Source: an uncultured Oscillospiraceae bacterium
GTDB lineage: Bacteria; Bacillota; Clostridia; Oscillospirales; Acutalibacteraceae
Assembly (NCBI GenBank): GCA_900543395.1
Contig: UQQT01000044.1
Span: forward strand, 1 to 19,174
Direction: 5' to 3'
DNA: 19,174 nt
This document shows, piece after piece, positions 1 through 6,380 of the stretch. The notes beneath the pieces are model-generated. The model did no database searches and was not told the DNA's origin. It saw nothing but the letters and a program-made list of their open reading frames with translations. Numbering within the stretch: position 1 is the stretch's first letter; each line of letters starts with the position of its first letter. The position numbers and the translations under genes were made by a program.

Positions 1-2111
1 GAGGCGTGAGACGGTGCGTTTTGGGCTTATGGGGTTCGACTCTCTTTTGCTATAAGATTCCCGACGAAACAGGCATTATCGTCACCTTTTGCGGTAATAA
101 GAATTTAAAAAGCATTGATTTAAGCAACAACGCCCGGACGAGAAGCATAGCGATAAACAGCTTTGCGTTCAAATACTGCACCGCGCTCGAAAACGTCAAC
201 ATCGGTATTCACGCTTCCGACGACATATACGACCACTCCGTTATAGGATACCGCGCGTTTTTGGGCTGTACCGCGCTTAAAGAAATAGTAATCCCGTCGG
301 CTGTCAGAGACATACAGGAGTCCCCGTTTGCGGAGTGTACGGCACTCGAAAAAATAAGCGTTGCGACGGCTAACGAAAAATACTGCTCGATCGACGGCGT
401 TCTGTTCGAAAAGAACGGCTCCGATAAAAAGCTTTTAAGCTATCCCCCCGCGATTAAAAACGAATCCTACACCGTTCCCGACGGCGTAACGGAAATCGGA
501 TATGAAGCGTTTGGGGACTGTAACTATACAAGCGATATAGAAATCCCCGCCTACGTTACTAAAATGGGCGAATACGCGTTCGAAAAAGCTTCATCCGTAA
601 AAGAAGTCGCCCTCGGCGAGGGAATCACCGAAATCCCCTCGGGATGCTTTAAGGATTCGAATTTATCGATTGTTCACGTAAGGGGCAAAATCACAAAAAT
701 AGGTCAGTATTCGTTCTCGGGATGCAAAATTACAAATCCCGACGCGATAATCAGCAACATTGCGGAAATTCCGATGGGCGCATTTGCATACTGCGAGTCT
801 CTTTCCGATGTGCATTTCCCCGCAAATGTCAAATCAATAGGCTTTGACGCATTCAGAGAATGTACATCGCTTTCATATGTTAATTTTTCCGGCAGTACCG
901 AAGCAAGAACGATAGACGGCTATGCGTTCGCCGACTGCACCTCGCTTGCAGGCGCATATATAGGCGAAGAGGTCGAGAGTATCGGCAATTCTGCGTTCTA
1001 TAACTGCCCCGCTCTCAAATCGGCTGAAATCAGGTCGATGAACACCGAAATAGACTACTATGCGTTCGGATTCGTCAGCTCCGACGATGGATTTATACGT
1101 AAGGGCGATATCATTATCACCTGCCGTCTTAACAGTAAGGCGCATACTTACGCAAAGGAAAACGAATTTGACTACATTATAATCGACCACCCCTTAGTAT
1201 GCGGTTCGGACGGTAAAGTTGTTTACAAAGTAATAAAAGAACCCGACTGCACACACCCCGGTACGCAAAGCGTATACTGTGAAAAATGCGGTCATCTCGT
1301 TGCCAAAAACATTGCAGTCGAGCCTCTCGGTCACGACGAGGAATACAAGCTTACAGGCTATCCTCCGACATGCACCGAGCCCGGACTTACGGACGGCACA
1401 AAATGCTCGAAGTGCCGTGAGACCGTCACCGAGCAGAAGCCTATTCCCGCAACGGGACACGGAGAAACGGAAACGATAAAGGGTTATCCCGCGACATGCA
1501 CAAAGGACGGTCTGACCGACGGCGAAAAGTGTACCGTATGTCTCAAAATGACTGTCGAACAGAAATCCATCCCCGCTCTCGGACACGAATATAAGGACGG
1601 AGTCTGCACGCGGTGCGGAGCAAAAGAATCCGATCCCGATCCGATACCCAATCCGAATCCCAATCCCGAACCCGGTTCCGATACCGACGCTATGCTTACG
1701 CTTAAAGACGGCAGTAAGCTTGTTATTGACAATGAAAACAAGACCGTCACGCTTATTCCCGAATCGACTTCGGGCATGAAGTATTCCGAATTCAAGTCGC
1801 AGTTTACTTCGGAGATATCCGTTTCGGCCGGCGATGACGAGAACGTTAAAAACGGAACGGCGTTTACGTTTAACGGTACCGAATATAAAATTATAATCAA
1901 AGGCGACGTAAATTCCGACGGCAAGGTTACAGCCGCCGACGCGAGAACGATTCTGCGTATCGCGGCAAAGCTCGAAAATCCCGACGATATCACAAAATCT
2001 GCGGCGGATATAAATTCCGACGGCAATATTTCAACATCGGAAGCAAGAGATGTTCTGCGCTTCTCGGCAAAGCTTTCTCCGGTTATTTGGCATTACATTC
2101 CCGGAAAATAA
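1..2111 (+). CDS. Secreted LRR (BspA-like) protein with CxxC repeats and C-terminal dockerin, 5' truncated
   Basis: The reading frame is open to the left edge. The GTG at 6 is only the first possible start codon in the window and has no signal peptide after it, so the true N-terminus lies upstream. Residues about 30-390 (counted from the GTG) are BspA-type leucine-rich repeats (LRR_5), with recurring 'AF..C.SL..' and 'IG..AF' units. Residues about 398-540 hold three degenerate units with paired cysteines (C425/C428, C467/C470, C509/C512) plus a short closing unit (C534/C537), typically ending in GH. A Pro/Asn linker (about 542-557) leads to a small beta-rich domain that commonly precedes dockerins in this group. 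The C-terminus (about 633-690) is a type I dockerin with two calcium-loop repeats (GDVNSDGKVTAADAR; ADINSDGNISTSEAR). Likely role: a surface or secreted protein attached through a cohesin. No cohesin is visible here, so a cellulosome role is inference only. Confidence 0.88.
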   Translation, partial: GVRRCVLGLWGSTLFCYKIPDETGIIVTFCGNKNLKSIDLSNNARTRSIAINSFAFKYCTALENVNIGIHASDDIYDHSVIGYRAFLGCTALKEIVIPSAVRDIQESPFAECTALEKISVATANEKYCSIDGVLFEKNGSDKKLLSYPPAIKNESYTVPDGVTEIGYEAFGDCNYTSDIEIPAYVTKMGEYAFEKASSVKEVALGEGITEIPSGCFKDSNLSIVHVRGKITKIGQYSFSGCKITNPDAIISNIAEIPMGAFAYCESLSDVHFPANVKSIGFDAFRECTSLSYVNFSGSTEARTIDGYAFADCTSLAGAYIGEEVESIGNSAFYNCPALKSAEIRSMNTEIDYYAFGFVSSDDGFIRKGDIIITCRLNSKAHTYAKENEFDYIIIDHPLVCGSDGKVVYKVIKEPDCTHPGTQSVYCEKCGHLVAKNIAVEPLGHDEEYKLTGYPPTCTEPGLTDGTKCSKCRETVTEQKPIPATGHGETETIKGYPATCTKDGLTDGEKCTVCLKMTVEQKSIPALGHEYKDGVCTRCGAKESDPDPIPNPNPNPEPGSDTDAMLTLKDGSKLVIDNENKTVTLIPESTSGMKYSEFKSQFTSEISVSAGDDENVKNGTAFTFNGTEYKIIIKGDVNSDGKVTAADARTILRIAAKLENPDDITKSAADINSDGNISTSEARDVLRFSAKLSPVIWHYIPGK

Positions 2112-2152
2112 CAACGGAATAACAGACAACCGGACAATTCGGTAATCAGAAC

Positions 2153-2170
2153 ATTCTGCCGCGGCAGAAT
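2153..2170. repeat. Perfect 18-bp palindrome (possible hairpin or operator)
   Basis: ATTCTGCCGCGGCAGAAT is an uninterrupted perfect palindrome about 40 bp after the dockerin gene's stop. It has no T-tract after it, so it is not a standard terminator. It could be a processing or stabilising hairpin or a protein site. Confidence 0.5.
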
Positions 2171-2173
2171 TAA

Positions 2174-2314
2174 CACACAAGAGGTATATCTGCAGCCTGC
2201 ACAGAAAAAAGACTTACCGACGGTGAAAAGTGCTCAGTCTGCGGAGAGATAATCAAGGCTCAGACCGAAAACATCGGCTTCACAAAAAATACAATGTTTA
2301 AAACAACACGCTGA
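2174..2314 (+). pseudogene. Remnant of a CxxC zinc-knuckle-like repeat module
   Basis: Translating from 2192 gives AACTEKRLTDGEKCSVCGEI and more, ending at a TGA at 2312. The core (about 2192-2278) closely matches the repeat unit of the preceding gene (ATCTKDGLTDGEKCTVC). It has no start codon, signal peptide or RBS, is preceded by an in-frame stop at 2171, and lies in a different frame from the upstream gene. It is best read as a decayed fragment of a paralogous LRR/CxxC protein, or of a longer ancestral version of the upstream gene. Confidence 0.7.
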
Positions 2315-2344
2315 AAACAGCGTCTCATCATTGTAAAACATAAC

Positions 2345-2403
2345 AAAAACGGATATCCGAATCGGAAACGTAAAAATTCCCGTCTCGGATATCCGCATTT
2401 TTT
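2345..2403. terminator. Bidirectional intrinsic terminator
   Basis: An 11-bp stem (CGGATATCCGA at 2350-2360 with TCGGATATCCG at 2385-2395) encloses a 24-nt loop. A six-T run follows on the + strand (2398-2403), and five A's precede it (2345-2349), giving a T-run on the minus strand. It sits between the + strand dockerin gene and remnant and the convergent M23 gene, and can serve both. Confidence 0.8.
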
Positions 2404-2413
2404 ATCATTTATA

Positions 2414-3142
2414 TCAATCGTTATCGTTCGTAAAGCCCATAACCTCAAGCGGGTCTGACACAACACCGTTTACCCTCATTTCAAGATGAAGATGCGCCGT
2501 CGAATCGCCCTTCTCGCACGGTATTTCTCCGACATAGCCTATGCACGACCCTGCCGAAATAAGCTCGCCCGACTTACAGCTTATCGTTTGGGGCTGAAGT
2601 CCGCAGTATCTCGACGTGACTCCCCCGCCGTGGTTCATCTCCACGACAGTACCCCACACGGTATCGTCGTATACGGCTGTGACTCTGCCCTCGGCAACCG
2701 CCTTTACGCCGTCACCGTACGAACAGGTAAAGTCAATGCCCGCGTGGCTTCGCCAGTCGCCCATAATTTCATTGTAAACGGGCGTTTCTGCCGAATATTC
2801 GCGTAAGATATCCTTGCCCAACGGCAGATTATAATATTCGGGAGCCTTGCTCTCTGTCGCCGAGACAGTCTTTGCGCTCGTCGGCTCCGCCGTTGTTTCA
2901 GGCGAAGGCTTCGCTGTTGTTCGCTCGTCCTTTTCGAAATTAAGAGGCGTGTCGACCTGTCTGTTCGCGGTAGTCTGCGAGGTCGCCGGCAAAGTCGTAA
3001 CCTCGTTGTCGGGCGGGGTTTTCAGTACCGAATTTGCAACTCCCAGACCTACGAGCGTTACCGCGGCGACGCACGAGGCGACGGCGGCGGTCAGCTTCTT
3101 TTTCGAATTTATTTTCTTTGAATTGTAATCGTCATTCATCAT
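2414..3142 (-). CDS. Membrane-anchored M23 metallopeptidase, SpoIIQ-like
   Basis: The product is 242 aa: a short basic cytoplasmic N-terminus, one membrane segment (about 17-38), a Thr/Pro/Ala-rich linker (about 43-100) and a C-terminal M23/LytM domain. The zinc and catalytic motifs are intact: H133xxxD137 in 'SHAGIDF' and H217xH219 in 'HLHLE'. The 'GDWRSHAGID' block and single-pass topology resemble SpoIIQ, the forespore-side partner of SpoIIIAH in engulfment channels of endospore formers. Bacillus SpoIIQ has lost a catalytic residue whereas clostridial versions can retain it; this one looks competent for zinc binding. The start ATG (of ATGATG) follows AAAGGAACGG. A forespore-type promoter lies at 3165-3193. 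A general cell-wall endopeptidase with no sporulation role is the main alternative. Confidence 0.85.
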   Translation of the reverse strand: MMNDDYNSKKINSKKKLTAAVASCVAAVTLVGLGVANSVLKTPPDNEVTTLPATSQTTANRQVDTPLNFEKDERTTAKPSPETTAEPTSAKTVSATESKAPEYYNLPLGKDILREYSAETPVYNEIMGDWRSHAGIDFTCSYGDGVKAVAEGRVTAVYDDTVWGTVVEMNHGGGVTSRYCGLQPQTISCKSGELISAGSCIGYVGEIPCEKGDSTAHLHLEMRVNGVVSDPLEVMGFTNDND

Positions 3143-3164
3143 ACGTACCGTTCCTTTCCGATAA

Positions 3165-3193
3165 AATTATGCCCCGTAAGGAAAAATCTATAC
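3165..3193 (-). promoter_or_regulatory. Putative sigma-F/sigma-G-type promoter for the M23 gene
   Basis: On the minus strand GTATA (3193-3189) is followed after 14 nt by GGGCATAATT (3174-3165). This fits the forespore consensus GYATA...GGNNANAHTR at all but the last base, with a spacer about one nucleotide shorter than usual. The predicted start is about 17 nt before the ATG, leaving room for the SD. I saw no competing sigma-A promoter in the same leader. Confidence 0.45.
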
Positions 3194-3336
3194 GCAAAAA
3201 CAAAAATGAAAGAAATTTATTTTTTCCGAACTGTCGATAAAGTACCTGAACCACGCCTAAAAACAATTATATATTGTCCTTTTAACCTAAAAAATTTTTT
3301 ATCGATAATTTTGCAAACATATTTTTATTCTTATTG

Positions 3337-3387
3337 AAATGTCCCGAAACCTGATGATTTCGGGGCATTTGCGTTTTTCGTTTTTTT
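3337..3387 (+). terminator. Orphan intrinsic terminator upstream of lexA
   Basis: A 13-bp stem (AAATGTCCCGAAA at 3337-3349 with TTTCGGGGCATTT at 3358-3370, one G-U pair) with an 8-nt loop is followed by GCGTTTTTCGTTTTTTT on the + strand. No + strand gene precedes it between 3143 and 3336. That interval otherwise holds the divergent M23 promoter and AT-rich DNA. It could end a small RNA; a weak candidate promoter is TTTAAC-17-GATAAT with the -10 near 3304-3309. Confidence 0.6.
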
Positions 3388-3488
3388 CTCGCTGCAATAC
3401 TTTTGTACAGCGACGCTCTAAAAAAAACGAAATTCAGGCACATTCTCGCCGCGCTGTCAAAAAAATTTATTTTTTTACAAACAAACGT

Positions 3489-3517
3489 TTGCTTTTTTTG
3501 AAAATATGTGTTAGAAT
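3489..3517 (+). promoter_or_regulatory. lexA promoter (sigma-A, extended -10)
   Basis: TTGCTT (3489-3494), a 17-bp spacer, then TAGAAT (3512-3517) preceded by TGT, which gives an extended -10. The predicted start falls inside or next to the LexA box at 3523-3536. Confidence 0.65.
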
Positions 3518-3522
3518 AGTTA

Positions 3523-3536
3523 AGAACAAAAGTTCG
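3523..3536 (+). promoter_or_regulatory. LexA (SOS) box
   Basis: AGAACAAAAGTTCG matches the Gram-positive SOS box CGAACNNNNGTTCG at every fixed position except the first. It lies at the predicted transcription start of lexA, the expected arrangement for autorepression. I saw no second copy near the neighbouring genes. Confidence 0.85.
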
Positions 3537-3559
3537 ATTATTTTTTAACGGTGATATAA

Positions 3560-4153
3560 ATGAAGGAAATCAACGCAACCCAGCAGAGAATATACGAATA
3601 TCTTGAGGAGCGTATGCAGACGGGCTATCCGCCCTCGGTCAGGGAGATTTGTCAGGCTGTCGGACTCAAGTCAACCTCGTCCGTACAGGCTAACCTCGAC
3701 GCGCTCGAAAGGGCGGGATATATCGAGCGTGACCCGATGCTCAAGCGTTCCATCCGTCTTGTTACAAACGGGGACGACAACGTAACGAACGTTCCGATTG
3801 TCGGCACCGTCACCGCGGGCATGCCCATCCTCGCTGTCGAGCAGATAGAGGGATATCTCCCGTACTCGGGACGCGTTTCGTCGGACAAACCGCTTTTTGC
3901 GCTCAAGGTTCGGGGCGATTCCATGATAAACGCGGGCATTTTCGACGGAGATATCATTGTCGTTGAGAAAACGCCGACGGCTTTAAACGGCGAGATTGTC
4001 GTAGCCATGGTCGAGGACGAGGCTACCGTTAAGCGTTTTTATAAGGAAAACGGTCATTTCCGCCTCCAGCCGGAAAACGACGACTATGAGCCGATTATCG
4101 TAAACGAGGTCGTAATTCTCGGCAAGGTCGTGTCGCTTGTACGCTATTTTTAA
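3560..4153 (+). CDS. lexA: LexA repressor
   Basis: The 197-aa product has the normal LexA length. An N-terminal winged helix-turn-helix (about 1-65, 'YPPSVREICQAVGLKSTSSVQ') is followed by a peptidase S24 domain. The self-cleavage bond is A86-G87 in 'VTAGMP', the catalytic serine is S121 in 'GDSM', and the lysine is K158 in 'ATVKRF'. It represses the SOS regulon and self-cleaves when stimulated by RecA-ssDNA. It has its own promoter and SOS box. The SD is a modest GGTGAT 6 nt before ATG, matching the upstream half of the anti-SD. No SOS partner genes lie beside it; the next gene is the small peptide at 4221. Confidence 0.97.
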   Translation: MKEINATQQRIYEYLEERMQTGYPPSVREICQAVGLKSTSSVQANLDALERAGYIERDPMLKRSIRLVTNGDDNVTNVPIVGTVTAGMPILAVEQIEGYLPYSGRVSSDKPLFALKVRGDSMINAGIFDGDIIVVEKTPTALNGEIVVAMVEDEATVKRFYKENGHFRLQPENDDYEPIIVNEVVILGKVVSLVRYF

Positions 4154-4154
4154 C

Positions 4155-4181
4155 TTGACATAATCAAAATTATGGTATACT
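4155..4181 (+). promoter_or_regulatory. Promoter with spacer palindrome for the 35-aa peptide gene
   Basis: A perfect -35 TTGACA (4155-4160) starts two bases after the lexA stop. TATACT (4176-4181) follows after a short 15-bp spacer and is preceded by TGG, which gives an extended -10. The spacer contains an inverted repeat, CATAAT-CAAA-ATTATG (4159-4174), overlapping the -35 end and the -10 extension. That is where a repressor or a spacer-remodelling activator would bind. Confidence 0.65.
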
Positions 4182-4220
4182 ATATTATTGTATAATATAT
4201 TATTTAACGGAGGTTATATC

Positions 4221-4328
4221 ATGGACGCATTGGCAGTATTTTTTGACTTTCTCGGCGGTTTCTTCAAATGGCTCTCTATCTTCTTTGATAAACTGTTCCA
4301 TTATAAGAATGAATCGTTTACAAAGTAA
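4221..4328 (+). CDS. 35-aa amphipathic hydrophobic peptide (unrecognised)
   Basis: ATG at 4221 lies 7 nt after a strong GGAGG (4209-4213), and the ORF ends with TAA at 4326-4328. The product begins MDALAVFFDFLGGFFKWLSI and ends in a polar tail (HYKNESFTK). It is rich in Phe (nine of 35). Charged residues D2, D9, K16 and D23 fall exactly seven apart, a single narrow polar stripe on an otherwise hydrophobic helix. A dedicated promoter (4155-4181) and terminator (4342-4375) make it a self-contained transcription unit. I do not recognise a family. The shape recalls membrane-active peptides such as type I toxins, phenol-soluble-modulin-like peptides, or small regulators of membrane enzymes. No LexA box or clear antisense promoter was found. 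Confidence 0.8.
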   Translation: MDALAVFFDFLGGFFKWLSIFFDKLFHYKNESFTK

Positions 4329-4341
4329 GAATTAAAAAAAC

Positions 4342-4375
4342 GCGCAGTTGGGATTTTCCGGGCTGCGCTTTTTTT
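4342..4375 (+). terminator. Intrinsic terminator of the peptide gene
   Basis: GCGCAG (4342-4347) pairs with CTGCGC (4363-4368), with further internal wobble pairs, followed by seven T's. It lies 13 nt after the peptide stop and separates that unit from the MATE gene. Confidence 0.85.
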
Positions 4376-4416
4376 CGTGAACTGATTATATAATTCGTTT
4401 TATTGGTTAACTGCAA

Positions 4417-5811
4417 ATGAAAAAAATCTCTTCCGCACAGATGTGCTCCGGTCCTCTTTTCGGACCGATGATACGATATACCATACCTATAATTCTCACA
4501 GGGGTTTTACAGCTTCTCTTCAACGCCGCCGACCTGATTGTCGTAGGTCAGTTCTGCGGTAACGTCTCCGTTGCCGCCGTCGGTGCGACAAGCGCTCTTA
4601 TAAATCTGCTCGTAAATTTATTTATAGGTCTGTCAGTCGGCGCCGGCGTACGCGTTGCGCAGTCGCTCGGTGCGGGAAACGCCGACGACACGCACAGAAT
4701 CGTTCACACGTCGATTCCGACTGCGATAATCGGCGGTATTATTCTCACCGTAATAGGTCTGTTCTTTTCCGAGGGGCTTCTCAGATTAATGGGTACGCCC
4801 GACGACGTTATAGATTTGTCCGCGGTTTACATGAAAATCTACTTCTGCGGTATAACGTCGGCAATGCTATATAACTTCGGCTCCGCAATTTTAAGAGCCG
4901 CAGGCGACACGAAAAGTCCGCTTATATACCTGACGATAGCCGGAGTTGTCAATGTTATATTCAACGTTATATTCGTCCGCGCGTTCAATATGGACGTGGC
5001 AGGAGTCGCGCTTGCAACGTCGATATCACAGACGGTTTCGGCGATACTCATTATTATAAAACTGATAAAAAGAGACGACGAATGCAAGCTGACGTTAAAG
5101 AAAATGAAAATCCACCTCACCGCTCTTAACAGAATCATGAGCGTCGGAATCCCCGCCGGCATACAGGGTTCGCTTTTCTCTATTTCCAACGTTATAATTC
5201 AGTCGTCGATAAACTCGTTCGGCTCGCTCGTAATGTCGGGTTGTTCGGCGGCTATGAGTCTTGAGGGCTTCGTTTATACGACGATGAACTCGTTTCATCA
5301 GACCGCACTCAACTTCACCGGTCAGAACTTCGGAGCAGGAAATTACAAGCGCGTGGGCAAAATCGCGGGCATCAGCCTGATGTACGTTTCTGTCGCGGGC
5401 ATTGTCGCGGGCAGCGCGGTTTATTTCTGCGCAAAGCCCCTGCTCTCGATTTACATAACCGACTCGCCCGAGGCAATAGCCTACGGAATTCTTCGACTCG
5501 GCTATGTCTGCCTGCCGTATTTCCTGTGCGGTATAATGGATACGACGACCGGTATTTTAAGAGGCATGGGACGCTCCGTTTCTCCGATGATTATAACGGT
5601 TCTCGGCGCGTGCGCGTTCAGAATCGTATGGATATACACGATTTTCAGAGTCGAAAAATTCCACACGCTCGAATGTCTTTTCGTATCGTATCCGATATCG
5701 TGGATTCTGACGTTCGCGGCGGAATTTATACTGTTCTTAACGGTTTATAAAAAGTATGTCAAAAAAGAGCGAAGCGGAGGCTTGAAAAATGATAATGCCG
5801 TTTGCAAATAA
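4417..5811 (+). CDS. MATE family multidrug/metabolite efflux transporter
   Basis: The 464-aa product fits the usual MATE length and hydrophobicity (about 12 membrane helices in two similar halves). Typical signatures include 'IPIILTGVLQLLFNAADLIVVGQF' in the first helix pair (about 24-47) and 'SVGAGVRVAQSLGAGN'. These proteins export cationic or other small molecules in exchange for Na+ or H+; the substrate cannot be read from sequence. There is no clear SD before ATG 4417, and a TATAAT (4389-4394) sits only about 23 nt upstream without a good -35, so the leader would be very short. The 3' end overlaps the next gene by 23 bp, indicating co-transcription. Confidence 0.93.
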   Translation: MKKISSAQMCSGPLFGPMIRYTIPIILTGVLQLLFNAADLIVVGQFCGNVSVAAVGATSALINLLVNLFIGLSVGAGVRVAQSLGAGNADDTHRIVHTSIPTAIIGGIILTVIGLFFSEGLLRLMGTPDDVIDLSAVYMKIYFCGITSAMLYNFGSAILRAAGDTKSPLIYLTIAGVVNVIFNVIFVRAFNMDVAGVALATSISQTVSAILIIIKLIKRDDECKLTLKKMKIHLTALNRIMSVGIPAGIQGSLFSISNVIIQSSINSFGSLVMSGCSAAMSLEGFVYTTMNSFHQTALNFTGQNFGAGNYKRVGKIAGISLMYVSVAGIVAGSAVYFCAKPLLSIYITDSPEAIAYGILRLGYVCLPYFLCGIMDTTTGILRGMGRSVSPMIITVLGACAFRIVWIYTIFRVEKFHTLECLFVSYPISWILTFAAEFILFLTVYKKYVKKERSGGLKNDNAVCK

Positions 5812-6298
5812 AACGCCCGTAATCGACGAAAGCTGTTTTATCGCGGATAACGCTTCGATAATCGGCGACGTTACGATAGGCAAGGATTCGTCCGTATGGT
5901 TCGGTGCGGTTATAAGGGGCGACGCGGAGAAAATCATTATCGGAGAAAAATCGAATGTACAGGACAACGCCGTAATTCACTGTGACCCGAGGTATAAAAC
6001 CGTTATAGGAAACAGTGTGACGATCGGTCATTCTGCGATAATTCATTCCGCCGAAATAGGCGATAACGTACTTATCGGCATGGGTGCGATTGTTATGAAC
6101 AAGGCAAAAATCGGTAAAAACTCGATTATCGGTGCGGGTGCGCTTGTCACGGAGTCGACCGTAATTCCCGAAAATTCAGTCGCGTTCGGCTCCCCCGCAA
6201 AGGTTGTGAAGAAAACGACGCCGGTTCAGAATTTAATGAACAAAACAAACGCCTCGTCGTATGTCGGCGAGGGAAAGAAATATAAAAAAATAAAATAA
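5789..6298 (+). CDS. Gamma carbonic anhydrase family protein (left-handed beta-helix, YrdA-like)
   Basis: The 169-aa product is made of hexapeptide repeats ([LIV]-G-x4), typical of left-handed beta-helix trimers. The metal-ligand histidines of the gamma-CA family are present: H64 ('AVIHCD'), H81 ('TIGH') and H86 ('IIHS'). The last is usually followed by Gly. The YrdA/PaaY-like subgroup often lacks tested CO2 hydration activity, so the enzyme name is a family label. A good SD (GGAGG, 5776-5780) lies inside the end of the MATE gene, 8 nt before ATG 5789. The two genes overlap and are probably translationally coupled. A functional link with the transporter is not established. Confidence 0.92.
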   Translation: MIMPFANKTPVIDESCFIADNASIIGDVTIGKDSSVWFGAVIRGDAEKIIIGEKSNVQDNAVIHCDPRYKTVIGNSVTIGHSAIIHSAEIGDNVLIGMGAIVMNKAKIGKNSIIGAGALVTESTVIPENSVAFGSPAKVVKKTTPVQNLMNKTNASSYVGEGKKYKKIK

Positions 6299-6330
6299 AT
6301 TCAATCAAATATTCGCCCTGCTGCTAAGTT

Positions 6331-6360
6331 AAAAAAGCGAACCGTTAATCCGCGGTTCGC
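6331..6360. terminator. Terminator between convergent gamma-CA and trpB genes
   Basis: An 8-bp GC-rich stem (GCGAACCG at 6337-6344 with CGGTTCGC at 6353-6360) has six A's on its left, giving a T-run for the minus-strand trpB transcript. On the + strand it is followed by a weaker TCTTATTATTTAT. It is strong for trpB and possibly also used by the + strand operon. Confidence 0.8.
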
Positions 6361-6380
6361 TCTTATTATTTATAATTGAT

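Noticed and set aside
873..2026. Several long antisense ORFs under the dockerin gene (e.g. 1194-1586 and 1484-2026 on the minus strand)
   Set aside because: They lack RBS and family features. Their composition mirrors the repeat-rich coding strand, whose domains are clear.
3339..3548. + strand ORF of 69 codons upstream of lexA
   Set aside because: It runs through an intrinsic terminator, the lexA promoter and the LexA box, with low-complexity translation.
4221..4328. Classification of the 35-aa peptide as a type I toxin
   Set aside because: No convincing antisense promoter or overlapping antisense RNA was seen, and no LexA box. Kept only as one possibility.
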